DNA of 9,151 nucleotides from an uncultured Erysipelotrichaceae bacterium (GCA_902801805.1 CADCJP010000038.1:1-9151), one strand, 5' to 3'; positions 1 to 7,198 are shown, numbered from the stretch's first letter. Numbers and translations are program-made. The notes: generated by a model not told the origin, from the sequence alone.

Positions 1-10
1 AATTTTGCAT
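1..10 (-). CDS. ftsZ: Start of the next gene, probably ftsZ (partial)
   Basis: Only the first ten bases are inside the window. On the minus strand an AGGAGAG ribosome binding site (18-24) is followed by a nine-base gap after AGGAG and then ATG CAA AAT (Met-Gln-Asn). The strong site placed just after the ftsA stop codon shows that a coding region begins here. The name ftsZ is inferred from the near-universal ftsA-ftsZ order and from a compatible Met-Gln-Asn start. No FtsZ residues can be checked. Confidence 0.5.
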
Positions 11-17
11 ATCTATT

Positions 18-24
18 CTCTCCT
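18..24 (-). promoter_or_regulatory. Ribosome binding site of the gene after ftsA
   Basis: AGGAGAG on the minus strand lies directly after the ftsA stop (25-27), nine bases from AGGAG to an ATG at 10-8. It fixes the start of the partial downstream gene and implies translation from the same transcript as ftsA. Confidence 0.7.
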
Positions 25-1233
25 TTATTTATTAGTAGGATTTCGGCTTAAGACACCGACACGAGGATGTGATTCATCATTTAAGTTTGGATACTTACTA
101 TAAGTAAGAATCGCGCCTAAGCAGTTGGTGAATGTCGCATTACGTGCGCCTAATGTCTTAGGTTTAACCACTTCCACGGTTTCACTCATCACCTTAGGTG
201 TTATATATTGGACCAAGCCATTTAATTCCGCGCCTCCACCAACGAGCATCATTGGGAAGCTACGGTATGATTTATCATGTTGAGCGACGATTTCATTAAT
301 GGAATCGTTAAGTTGTTCAACGAAGATATCAAGTTCGCTTTTAATAATGGTATTAAGTTCATCGTTATAATGGTGAACATCATGTCCTGAACCATCATCA
401 GTCGTGCAGATTGGGGCTTTGAAGTTCATTTCACGGTAATCAATACCATACATGATCTTATATTTTTCTGCATCCGCTTCATTGATATTGAATTTTTCAA
501 TAATGCGTTCAGTGATGTTGTCACCACCCCATTCAAAGAATGTTGAGCCATATAATGCCCCATTACCGACGAAGGAAACGGTTGTAATGTTACTACCGAT
601 ATCCACGAGGATGAAACTGGATGGCATATTTGGATAAGAACAGACTAATTCAGTAGCCGCTAAGCTAGAGATAACGTTTCTCTTAGAAACCATTCCCCCG
701 TTAGCGAGCACTGTTTGATAATTATCCACGAGCACGCTTGGAAGTGTTTGCACTTTCGCGCTCACGGTTAATGTGCTTGATGATTCACCCATAGGAGGGC
801 GAGCAAAGATACGTCCATGATCAAGTGTGAAACTTTCAGGAACGACATCGACTAAAGCCTTATCATTAAGTGGATATGCACTATTTCTAATTAAAGCATA
901 GATATTCTTAATATCGAGATTACTGATTTTACTATCTTCAGTAACAACGGTTGTGACTTGTCTAGTTTGATAAATGCCTAAGCCATATGGAGGTAAGCAA
1001 AGTAAAACGTCACTAATATTAAGTTTTAACTTAGCACTTGGGTCAGTGAATTCACGGATGCTTTTGATTGTTTCTGCGACTTTATTCGCATCCACAAAGT
1101 TTCCACCTTCAATACAGAACCCATAAGGTTTTGTTAAGGTATATAAAACATATACTTGTCCGTCGATTTCATAACCGACCACTAATTTTAATTTCTTGCT
1201 TCCAAGCTCAATTGCGGCAATAGGTTTATCCAT
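25..1233 (-). CDS. ftsA: Cell division protein FtsA (actin-fold ATPase)
   Basis: FtsA polymerises on the inner face of the membrane, tethers FtsZ and recruits the later divisome. The 402-residue product has the actin/Hsp70 ATPase layout: phosphate-1 loop AIELGSKKLKLVVG (7-20), phosphate-2 loop VDIGSNITT (210-218), WGGDNIT (235-241) with the following helix ending in AEKYKIMYG, and adenosine motif VGGGAELNGL (331-340). The segment around 85-165, with VVPESFTLD, fits the FtsA-specific 1C domain. Two points are odd. Position 9 is Glu where FtsA normally has the Asp of DIGT. The tail ends in polar NPTNK without the amphipathic helix that usually binds the membrane. The product is somewhat shorter than typical FtsA (about 420-440). 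The upstream ribosome binding site is weak (GGAC, about ten bases before ATG). A TATAGT -10-like hexamer lies at 1251-1256, but it would leave a very short leader. A terminator separates the gene from the mraZ operon. Confidence 0.88.
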   Translation of the reverse strand: MDKPIAAIELGSKKLKLVVGYEIDGQVYVLYTLTKPYGFCIEGGNFVDANKVAETIKSIREFTDPSAKLKLNISDVLLCLPPYGLGIYQTRQVTTVVTEDSKISNLDIKNIYALIRNSAYPLNDKALVDVVPESFTLDHGRIFARPPMGESSSTLTVSAKVQTLPSVLVDNYQTVLANGGMVSKRNVISSLAATELVCSYPNMPSSFILVDIGSNITTVSFVGNGALYGSTFFEWGGDNITERIIEKFNINEADAEKYKIMYGIDYREMNFKAPICTTDDGSGHDVHHYNDELNTIIKSELDIFVEQLNDSINEIVAQHDKSYRSFPMMLVGGGAELNGLVQYITPKVMSETVEVVKPKTLGARNATFTNCLGAILTYSKYPNLNDESHPRVGVLSRNPTNK

Positions 1234-1288
1234 AATAAAAGTCCAACTTTACTATATTCTAAATAAGTTTTTTTCTGATTACAATAAA

Positions 1289-1307
1289 TTAACTATATAT
1301 TAGTTAA
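1289..1307. repeat. Inverted repeat upstream of ftsA
   Basis: Perfect 7-bp arms TTAACTA (1289-1295) and TAGTTAA (1301-1307) flank a five-base TATAT spacer. They lie about 55 bases upstream of the ftsA start, in an A+T-rich gap of about 210 bases between ftsL-position gene and ftsA that holds no gene. It could be an operator or a weak hairpin, but A+T richness makes chance palindromes common. A TATAGT hexamer (minus strand, 1292-1297) lies within it, with no clear -35. Confidence 0.3.
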
Positions 1308-1375
1308 GAAAGTTACTTTTGCGATAATATTTAACTTACTTTTTACTAATTATGTACTGAAAAACGACTAAACAT

Positions 1376-1407
1376 AAAAAAGAAGTCATAGGATTCACTA
1401 CGACTTC
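1376..1407 (-). terminator. Intrinsic terminator of the mraZ operon
   Basis: On the minus strand GAAGTCGTAG and CTATGACTTC form a 10-bp stem (one G-U pair) around a six-base TGAATC loop, followed at once by six T. The arms are 1382-1391 and 1398-1407. It lies about 40 bases after the stop of the small membrane-protein gene and makes ftsA a separate transcription unit, or one reached only by read-through. Confidence 0.85.
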
Positions 1408-1408
1408 A

Positions 1409-1426
1409 GTCCATGGGGAAATGGAC
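1409..1426 (-). other. Extra hairpin before the terminator
   Basis: GTCCAT (1409-1414) and ATGGAC (1421-1426) pair perfectly around a six-base loop, two bases upstream (in transcription) of the terminator stem. It lacks its own T-run. It may protect the 3' end or assist termination. A similar extra hairpin precedes the terminator after the DUF177 gene. Confidence 0.5.
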
Positions 1427-1445
1427 AAATAAGGAGAAATTTTTA

Positions 1446-1664
1446 TTAATAAGAGGATAGATCAACACTATCTTCTTCTAATAACTCGGGTTCTTCGGCC
1501 TCAGCGTGTTGGGCTTGTGAAGCGATTTCACGCATTGTTATGTAGGTTGGAACAGCAACAATCGTTCCAATAGAAATAACAGCGAGGAAGATAAAACCTA
1601 ATTTTCTGAATTGGTAATATAAACCCTTGTGATTGAATTTGACTAATTTGTCTTTCATAACCAT
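1446..1664 (-). CDS. Small single-pass membrane protein at the ftsL position
   Basis: The product has 72 residues. A basic N-terminus (KDKLVKFNHKGLYYQFRK) precedes one hydrophobic segment (about 23-43, GFIFLAVISIGTIVAVPTYIT), then a short polar, strongly acidic tail (EAEEPELLEEDSVD). The charge pattern predicts a cytoplasmic N-terminus and external tail. The place after rsmH is that of ftsL in Bacillota, and topology fits, but FtsL is usually 100 or more residues with a long coiled coil after the membrane segment; here only about 29 residues follow and show no clear heptads. It may be a reduced FtsL or an unrelated small protein. The YYQFRKLG start before the hydrophobic segment also faintly recalls YSIRK-type signal sequences. 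The start at 1664 is set by AAAGGAGG (1673-1680), eight bases away; a second ATG lies at 1658. The gene overlaps the rsmH end by ten bases, so the two are translated from one message. Confidence 0.75.
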   Translation of the reverse strand: MVMKDKLVKFNHKGLYYQFRKLGFIFLAVISIGTIVAVPTYITMREIASQAQHAEAEEPELLEEDSVDLSSY

Positions 1665-2602
1665 GATTGTTGCCTCCTTTCTTTCCTTGCAATAATCCTG
1701 AGCTTGGCACTAGCGCTTCTGTGATTCATTTCTAGTTCACTTTCACTAGCGACAATCGGTTTACGATTAATAAGGTCGAATTCTTTTTCTTTTTCTAGCA
1801 TTGGACCGTCGATACGGTTACCTTCGCTAATTGCCGCTTCTTTGAAATAGTTTTTCACTATTCTATCTTCACCACTGTGGAAGGTGATAACGGCTAATCT
1901 TCCACCTGGTTTTAAATGTTTTAAGGCGGCTGTTAATGCCTTTTCAAGGACATTAAGTTCATCGTTGACTGCGATTCTTAATGCTTGGAATACTTGTTTA
2001 GCGGGATGACCCACTTTCTTCAGCTCTTTCATTGGCTTACTTCTTTTAATGATCTCCACTAACTCTAATGTTGTTTCGATTGGTTTAGCCTCACGAGCTT
2101 TAATGATGTTTTTAGCGATGGAGTAAGAATATTTCTCTTCTCCGTATATTTGAAAGATTTTTGTTAAATCTTCTAAAGCATAAGTATTAATGATTTGATA
2201 TGCGGTAAGTTCTTGTCTTTGATCCATACGCATATCAAGTCGAGCGTCTTCTTTATAAGAGAATCCTCTTTCTCCTTTATCAAATTGTGGAGAAGAGACA
2301 CCGAGATCCATGAGGATGCCATCAACTTCTTGAATACCTAGATTAGCGAGAATTGTTTCTAATTCAGAGAAATTAGCTCTCACCATTTCAAACTTGTTTG
2401 AAATTTTACTAAGTCTGGCGGTGGAAGCGACGATTGCTTCCTCGTCTTGGTCAACACAGATGAGACGACCGTCTTTTAAGCGAGCCAATATTTCACTACT
2501 ATGGCCACCTCTTCCGACAGTGAGGTCGACGTATGTGCCAGATGGGTTGATGTTTAGTCCTTGGATAGTTTCGTTTAGAAGGACGGGGATATGTTCAGCC
2601 AT
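1655..2602 (-). CDS. rsmH: 16S rRNA (cytosine-1402-N4)-methyltransferase RsmH
   Basis: RsmH (MraW) uses S-adenosylmethionine to methylate N4 of C1402 in the 16S rRNA decoding centre. The 315 residues match the usual length and carry the family signatures: HIPVLLNE (4-11), SAM loop VDLTVGRGGHS (25-35), acidic VDQD (50-53), DGILMDLGVSSPQFD (94-108), ERGFSY (111-116), RLDMRMD (121-127), HPAKQVFQALRIAVNDEL (199-216) and a C-terminal NHRSASAKLR block. The usual FHSLEDR reads FHSGEDR (241-247), a small departure. The start ATG follows the mraZ stop by three bases, with AAGGA inside the mraZ 3' end, so the pair is translationally coupled. The stop is TGA; read as Trp it would add only a few residues, and all Trp codons in the gene are TGG, so the standard code is favoured. 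Confidence 0.97.
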   Translation of the reverse strand: MAEHIPVLLNETIQGLNINPSGTYVDLTVGRGGHSSEILARLKDGRLICVDQDEEAIVASTARLSKISNKFEMVRANFSELETILANLGIQEVDGILMDLGVSSPQFDKGERGFSYKEDARLDMRMDQRQELTAYQIINTYALEDLTKIFQIYGEEKYSYSIAKNIIKAREAKPIETTLELVEIIKRSKPMKELKKVGHPAKQVFQALRIAVNDELNVLEKALTAALKHLKPGGRLAVITFHSGEDRIVKNYFKEAAISEGNRIDGPMLEKEKEFDLINRKPIVASESELEMNHRSASAKLRIIARKERRQQSWL

Positions 2603-2605
2603 ACC

Positions 2606-3037
2606 CTATTCCTTCTTAGCATCGATGTTTTCAGCAATGCTTTCGAATTCATCTTTAATGCCGTTTTCGTATTCTTCGTATTTAGCTTTATCCCATACTT
2701 CGATGTGATCGCCGATACCGAGAACGAGAACTTCTTTAGAGATGTTGTATTTGGTAAGTAGAGCGGTTGGAATTTGGACTCTGCCTAATTTATCGACTTC
2801 CATTTCGTAAGTTGAAGCGAATTGGAGACGTAAATAGTCACGAACCTTCGATTGGTTGAATGAGAGTCTAGAGAATTCTTCGACAAGTTTTTGGTATCTT
2901 TCTTCATTGTATAAAGAGAGGGAACCTTCAAATCCCTTCATAATGTAGACCTTATAACCTAATTCCTCACGCATTTTGCGAGGTATCATTAAACGGCCTT
3001 TTTCGTCAAGATTATGAGCAAAACTTCCGAAATACAT
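2606..3037 (-). CDS. mraZ: Transcriptional regulator MraZ
   Basis: MraZ is an AbrB/SpoVT-type DNA-binding protein that forms rings and represses its own division and cell-wall operon. The 143-residue product starts MYFGSFAHNLDEKGRLMIP and contains both family DxxxR signatures: DEKGR (11-15) and DKLGR (82-86), each followed by the (L/V)xIP strand. Length is normal. It is first in the mraZ-rsmH-ftsL-position operon. Its leader holds three AGTGG boxes that are probably its own operator, so autoregulation is expected. No separate strong ribosome binding site is visible: GGGAG and GTGGGA in the leader overlap the boxes, so protein binding to DNA and ribosome binding to RNA would use the same bases. 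Confidence 0.96.
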   Translation of the reverse strand: MYFGSFAHNLDEKGRLMIPRKMREELGYKVYIMKGFEGSLSLYNEERYQKLVEEFSRLSFNQSKVRDYLRLQFASTYEMEVDKLGRVQIPTALLTKYNISKEVLVLGIGDHIEVWDKAKYEEYENGIKDEFESIAENIDAKKE

Positions 3038-3042
3038 TATTT

Positions 3043-3069
3043 CCCACTTTCTCCCACTGTATTACCACT
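3043..3069 (-). promoter_or_regulatory. Three MraZ-type operator boxes
   Basis: On the minus strand AGTGGT (3064-3069), AGTGGG (3053-3058) and AGTGGG (3043-3048) repeat with 11- and 10-base steps, about one helical turn. Direct TGGG-type repeats with ten-base spacing are the known MraZ site in proteobacteria, and AAAGTG-type repeats in mollicutes. The array lies between the predicted start of transcription and the mraZ ATG, so bound MraZ would block early elongation or promoter clearance. Confidence 0.8.
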
Positions 3070-3078
3070 GGTACCTAT

Positions 3079-3107
3079 ATTATTTCACGGTGAATTAACA
3101 ATTGCAA
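3079..3107 (-). promoter_or_regulatory. Predicted promoter of the mraZ operon
   Basis: On the minus strand TTGCAA (3102-3107) and AATAAT (3079-3084) are separated by 17 bases and match the sigma-A consensus at 4 and 5 of 6 positions. Transcription would start near 3072, just before the MraZ-type boxes. The overlapping TAATAT is an alternative -10 with a 19-base spacer. Confidence 0.6.
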
Positions 3108-3136
3108 CACATATTTAAAGAAATATTAAGATAAAG

Positions 3137-3164
3137 AAAAAATCCCATTTTTAGGATGGGATTT
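3137..3164 (-). terminator. Intrinsic terminator of the pheS-pheT-DUF177 operon
   Basis: On the minus strand AAATCCCAT (3156-3164) pairs with ATGGGATTT (3140-3148) in a 9-bp stem with a seven-base loop, running into six T (3137-3142). It separates the operon from the mraZ promoter. Confidence 0.88.
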
Positions 3165-3170
3165 ATACTT

Positions 3171-3189
3171 TAACTTCTTTTAGAAGTTA
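3171..3189 (-). other. Extra hairpin right after the DUF177 stop
   Basis: TAACTTCT (3171-3178) and AGAAGTTA (3182-3189) form an 8-bp stem with a three-base loop, two bases after the DUF177 stop and just before the terminator. It has no T-run beyond its arms, so it is more likely a 3'-end stabiliser or a helper of the next hairpin than a terminator alone. Confidence 0.55.
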
Positions 3190-3191
3190 TA

Positions 3192-3695
3192 TTACTTATC
3201 TTCGTCAAATTCAATCGAATCTAAGATATCAAATGCGTTGTTTTTCTTGGTGCTTTTTTCTTTGAGCAATTCTTCCTCACTCATCACACGGTAACCTTCA
3301 CCACTTTTTGGTAATTCCGCACCCTTTTTGGTAATGGTGTGTGGTACTTCCGCTAAGATGAGAGCGAGGATATATGGATCTAAATCAATTTCCACACCTG
3401 GTTCATAGTAGCAATCTTCGCTTTCTGCCTCACTATCATCACTGAAATAGAATGAATCACGGAACTTTACTTCCATTGGTACATCTTCAAGAGTGTATGA
3501 GCAAGAAGCAATGACACTAGCTTTACCAGAGATTTGACATTGCAGGACATCACCAAATTCAGTGGCGGTTACTTTGACAGAACAAGAATCAATTCTTTTT
3601 ACGTGATTCTCATCAAATGGGTACTTTGAAAAATCGACTTCTTCTTCAAAAGTTTCCGCTTTGCTATCTGGTAAAATCGCTCTATTTAATTTCAT
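3192..3695 (-). CDS. DUF177 (YceD-family) protein
   Basis: The 167-residue protein fits the YceD/DUF177 family, known from its usual place before rpmF and from a link to 23S rRNA metabolism in plants and E. coli; its exact reaction is not settled. Visible family features are the central GKASVIASCSYTLEDVPMEV strand region (57-76) with its Cys, an acidic stretch (86-95), and IDLDPYILALILAEVPH (103-119), which matches the conserved block just before the C-terminus. The last 45 residues are charged and probably flexible. The start overlaps the pheT stop by one base in TAATG, so it is translationally coupled to pheT; GGAG lies 11 bases upstream. No rpmF follows: a hairpin and a terminator come next, so the usual partner has moved or been lost. 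Confidence 0.8.
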   Translation of the reverse strand: MKLNRAILPDSKAETFEEEVDFSKYPFDENHVKRIDSCSVKVTATEFGDVLQCQISGKASVIASCSYTLEDVPMEVKFRDSFYFSDDSEAESEDCYYEPGVEIDLDPYILALILAEVPHTITKKGAELPKSGEGYRVMSEEELLKEKSTKKNNAFDILDSIEFDEDK

Positions 3696-6094
3696 TAACC
3701 ACGAATCTCCGCTTTGAAGTTACGAGATAATTCGAACTTAATCTTTTCTTCAGCATCATTAACTTCTTTTTCGGTTAATGTGCCTTCATCTTTACGATAT
3801 GTCACAGAGATAGCCATGGACTTCTTACCTTCAGCAATGCCTGTACCTTGATAGATATCGAAGACTTCACAGCCAACAACGTAAGAGCCACCGACTTTTT
3901 TCACCGCTCTTGTGATATCACCAGCGGCAATATTAGCGTCAAGCACAAAGGCTAAGTCTCTAGAGACACTTGGGAATCTGGAGATTTGGGTCATCTTTGT
4001 TTCACTGACTTTAGCTTCGAGTAAAGCTTCTAAATCAAGTTCTAAAACGACAGCGTTTGTTTTACCTAAATCGAATTTTTCGATTTGGTTTGGATGAAGT
4101 TCACCTAAAACACCGATCTTCTTGTTTTGGAAAATGACGGAAGCGGCTTTACCTGGATGGAGTTCATCACCTTCATCAACGAAACGGTCGAATCTATAAC
4201 GGGTTGGTTCAATGCCTAAGACAGTGAATAAACCTTCCACTAAGCCTTTCATATGGAAGAATGTATAGTTTTCTTTTCTTAAAAGACCCTGTCTAATATC
4301 TTGACCAACTAAGACGATAGCTAAGTGTTCACTTCTTGAAACTTTGCTAATCATATTTGCAGTTTCAAATAAGGCTAAGTTTTTATTTTGTCTAGCCACG
4401 TTATAGCTAGCCGCGCTTAATAAGGAACCTAAGATATGGGTTCTGAACACTTCTCTTTCATCGGTTAATGGATTCAAGATCACATAGTGTTCTTCTTTAT
4501 TTAATAAAGAGAATTCATCTTTTCTCTTCTTGGAAACTAAAGAATAGGTCACACATTCATCTAAACCTTGAGAGAGTAAGAATGAACGGATGTTTTGTAA
4601 GCGTCTTTGTCTCACAGTTAACATACCAACTTTAGTGTCTAAGCATGGTAAGATGCTCTTCACGTTTTCTAAGCCTAATAAACGGATAACTTCTTCACTT
4701 AAGTCAGCGTCACAAGTGACGTCTAAACGATACATAGGAACAGTGACTAAGAATTCATTGTCATCAACAAATTCTAAACCGAAGTTGAGTCTTGTTAAGA
4801 CATTAACGATTTGTTCTTTAGAGAATTCTGTACCTAAACGGTCGTTAATCTTCTTAATAGAAGTCTTAATCTTTTCTGCGTTTGGTTTTTCGTTTAAATA
4901 GTTAACAGCGTTGCTATTTTCTTTAGCGTCGCATAATTCGTTAATTAAGGAAGCAGCGTAGTCTAAGACAAAGGCACTTTGGAAGTGATTTGTGCCCTTC
5001 ACGAATCTTTGGGAAGATTCGCTCACTAAACCTAAACGGTTAGATGTATGACGAATAGAAGCACCATCGAATGAAGCGGCTTCAATATAAATGTTCTTAG
5101 TGTTTTCATCAACAGCGCAGGCTAAGGAGCCCATCACACCACCTAAGCACATTGGCTTATTATCGGAGCAAATGACGATATCGCCTTTAATGATTTTATA
5201 GGTCTTTTCATCAAGAGCGACGAAGTCACCTTCATAGTCATCTTGAGCGTAGAGTTCCGCTTTTGGAAGCTTATCGGCATCATACATATGTAATGGTTGA
5301 CCAGTCATGAGCATGACATAGTTACCAATATCAACGATATTGTTGATGCTACGAACACCCATCGCCATGAGGTATTGGCTCATCCACGCTGGGGATGGTT
5401 TTGTGACAATATTTCTAATTTCTTTACCAGCGAATTGTGTACATCTATTGGTTTTAGATCCCACTACTAATTTAGTTTGGAAATCTTCTTTTGTTTTAAC
5501 AGTTGGTAAAGTGACTTTTCTTTCAAATAAAGCACCGAGTTCACGGGCAACGTTGAAAATGCTTAATAAGTCTGGACGGTTGGCTAAAACGTTTAAGTTT
5601 AAGACCACATCGTCTAAGCCTAAATAGCCTAAGACATTTTCTTCACCAACAGGAGCGTCGGCTGGTAATTCTTCGATACCGGCTTTTTGGTAATCGCTTA
5701 AATATTTAGCGTCGACACCGAGTTCGAGTAAGCTACAGCACATGCCGTTACTTTCTTCACCACGGATAACGCCTTTTTTGATTTCGATTTCTGGGAGCTT
5801 AGCGCCTACACGCGCAACAATAACTTTTAAACCCGCACGTGCGTTAGGGGCACCACACACAATTTGTGTTGTTCCATACTTTTCACCAAGATTAACTTGT
5901 AAGACATGGAGATGGTCACTATTTGGGTGAGCGACACATTCTTTAACTTCACCAATGACGAGATTTGTGCCACTGGCTAAGCGTTTAATCTCTTCGACTT
6001 CAACACCAGCAAATGTTAATTTCTTGGCGATTTCTTCTGGTGATAAGCCTTCTAAAGAGACATATTGATTAACGTTTTTTAAACTGACTAACAT
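3695..6094 (-). CDS. pheT: Phenylalanine-tRNA ligase beta subunit
   Basis: PheT forms the alpha2-beta2 enzyme with PheS that charges tRNA-Phe; the beta subunit binds tRNA and edits mischarged Tyr. The 799 residues are full length and in the usual order: EMAP/Trbp-like tRNA-binding domain (about 41-150, with VIGEVKECVAHPNSDHLHVLQVN and VIRGEESNGMCCSLLELG), the B3/4 editing domain (about 210-385, with GQPLHMYDADKL 255-266 and SESSQRFVKG 358-367), B5 (about 405-475), a catalytic-like core, and the C-terminal anticodon-binding FDX-ACB domain (about 705-799, from ISRFPSVSRDLAFVLD). The start is supported by TGGGAGGT, with nine bases from GGAGG to ATG, in the 19-base gap after pheS. It is the second gene of the operon. 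Confidence 0.97.
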   Translation of the reverse strand: MLVSLKNVNQYVSLEGLSPEEIAKKLTFAGVEVEEIKRLASGTNLVIGEVKECVAHPNSDHLHVLQVNLGEKYGTTQIVCGAPNARAGLKVIVARVGAKLPEIEIKKGVIRGEESNGMCCSLLELGVDAKYLSDYQKAGIEELPADAPVGEENVLGYLGLDDVVLNLNVLANRPDLLSIFNVARELGALFERKVTLPTVKTKEDFQTKLVVGSKTNRCTQFAGKEIRNIVTKPSPAWMSQYLMAMGVRSINNIVDIGNYVMLMTGQPLHMYDADKLPKAELYAQDDYEGDFVALDEKTYKIIKGDIVICSDNKPMCLGGVMGSLACAVDENTKNIYIEAASFDGASIRHTSNRLGLVSESSQRFVKGTNHFQSAFVLDYAASLINELCDAKENSNAVNYLNEKPNAEKIKTSIKKINDRLGTEFSKEQIVNVLTRLNFGLEFVDDNEFLVTVPMYRLDVTCDADLSEEVIRLLGLENVKSILPCLDTKVGMLTVRQRRLQNIRSFLLSQGLDECVTYSLVSKKRKDEFSLLNKEEHYVILNPLTDEREVFRTHILGSLLSAASYNVARQNKNLALFETANMISKVSRSEHLAIVLVGQDIRQGLLRKENYTFFHMKGLVEGLFTVLGIEPTRYRFDRFVDEGDELHPGKAASVIFQNKKIGVLGELHPNQIEKFDLGKTNAVVLELDLEALLEAKVSETKMTQISRFPSVSRDLAFVLDANIAAGDITRAVKKVGGSYVVGCEVFDIYQGTGIAEGKKSMAISVTYRKDEGTLTEKEVNDAEEKIKFELSRNFKAEIRG

Positions 6095-6113
6095 CTTTAT
6101 TGACCTCCCACCA

Positions 6114-7151
6114 TTAGCTCATTTTCTTGAATTGCTTTAAGAATCTGACATCGTTTTGATAGATTTTACGGATATCGTCAATGCCGTATCTTAAGACCGC
6201 GACACGTTCGATACCAACGCCAAAGGCGAAACCACTATATTGTTCTGGATCATAGCCATTCATCTTAAGAACGTTTGGATGAACCATACCAGCGCCTAAG
6301 ATTTCAATATAGCCTGTACCTTTGCACATATTGCAGCCTTTACCACCACAGTTAGCGCAGGTGATATCGACTTCAACACTTGGTTCAGTGAATGGGAAGT
6401 AAGAACTTCTTAATCTAATTTCACGTTTTTCACCAAACATCTTTTTGGCGAATAATTCTAAGGTCGCTTTTAAGTGACCGATATTAATACCCTTATCAAT
6501 AACTAAACCTTCGATTTGAGCGAATTGATGTGAGTGAGTTGCATCATCATCGTCTCTACGGTATGTTTTGCCTGGGCAGATAATTCTAATTGGTGCACCT
6601 TTTTTCGCTTCCATGGTTCTGGCTTGAACTGGGGAAGTATGAGTTCTTAATAACTCACTATCATTAATATAGAAGGTGTCTTGCATATCTCTAGCTGGGT
6701 GATCTTTAGGGATATTTAAAAGTTCAAAGTTGTATAAATCTTTTTCCACTTCTGGACCATCAGCGACTTCAAAACCCATGCCTAAGAAGATATCAATCAT
6801 TTCATCACGAATGACATAGAATGGGTTACGACCACCGACTTCATAATTTGTTCCTGGTAAAGAGATATCAATTTGTTCTTTTTCTAATTTTTCTTTTAAT
6901 TCCTTATTTTTCAAATAAGTCATCTTTTCTTCAATCGCGGTAGTAATTGCCACTCTCACTTCAGTAAGGGCTGCACCAAAAGCTTTTCTTTCTTCTGGTG
7001 GTAATTGACCGATTTGTGAAGTTAATGAAGAAAGTTCGCTCTTTTTTGATAAGTAGGTATTACGCACAGCATTTAAAGAATCAACACTGCTTGCTTCTTC
7101 TACTTCCTTAAGAGCGGCGTTCTTTAGATTTAATAATTTTTCATTTTCCAT
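6114..7151 (-). CDS. pheS: Phenylalanine-tRNA ligase alpha subunit
   Basis: PheS is the catalytic subunit of phenylalanyl-tRNA synthetase. The 345-residue product has an N-terminal coiled-coil tRNA-binding arm (about 1-90) and a class II core: THTSPVQ (160-166), motif 2 [19 protein letters not shown] (187-205), FTEPSVEVD (234-242), and motif 3 [10 protein letters not shown] (307-316) with the usual pocket Ala (309). A CxxC-x4-CxxC cluster (245-256) resembles the zinc-knuckle-like insertion common in Gram-positive PheS. I chose ATG at 7151 over the GTG at 7163: GTGAGG at 7158-7163 is a good ribosome binding site six bases from this ATG, and the length then matches B. subtilis PheS. It is first in the operon, with an extended -10 promoter and a leader too short for a T-box. 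Confidence 0.97.
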   Translation of the reverse strand: MENEKLLNLKNAALKEVEEASSVDSLNAVRNTYLSKKSELSSLTSQIGQLPPEERKAFGAALTEVRVAITTAIEEKMTYLKNKELKEKLEKEQIDISLPGTNYEVGGRNPFYVIRDEMIDIFLGMGFEVADGPEVEKDLYNFELLNIPKDHPARDMQDTFYINDSELLRTHTSPVQARTMEAKKGAPIRIICPGKTYRRDDDDATHSHQFAQIEGLVIDKGINIGHLKATLELFAKKMFGEKREIRLRSSYFPFTEPSVEVDITCANCGGKGCNMCKGTGYIEILGAGMVHPNVLKMNGYDPEQYSGFAFGVGIERVAVLRYGIDDIRKIYQNDVRFLKQFKKMS

Positions 7152-7180
7152 AAAGAGCCTCACTTACAAAATCGTTATTG

Positions 7181-7189
7181 ATTATAGCA
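7181..7189 (-). promoter_or_regulatory. Extended -10 promoter of the pheS operon
   Basis: On the minus strand TGCTATAAT is a perfect TATAAT (7181-7186) with the upstream TG of an extended -10 element. Transcription would begin near 7174, giving a leader of only about 23 bases. No good -35 hexamer is found at 16-18 bases. Confidence 0.7.
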
Positions 7190-7198
7190 CAAAAAACC

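Noticed and set aside
1251..1297. ftsA promoter from TATAGT hexamers at 1251-1256 or 1292-1297.
   Set aside because: Neither has a good -35 at normal spacing, and the first would leave a leader of about eleven bases; too weak in A+T-rich DNA to call.
1655..1657. TGA read as tryptophan (mollicute code 4).
   Set aside because: All Trp codons in the left-hand genes appear as TGG, there are no internal TGA codons in them, and TGA serves as the rsmH stop.
7152..7163. GTG start for pheS at 7163.
   Set aside because: The GTGAGG it lies in is itself the ribosome binding site for ATG at 7151, which gives the usual PheS length.
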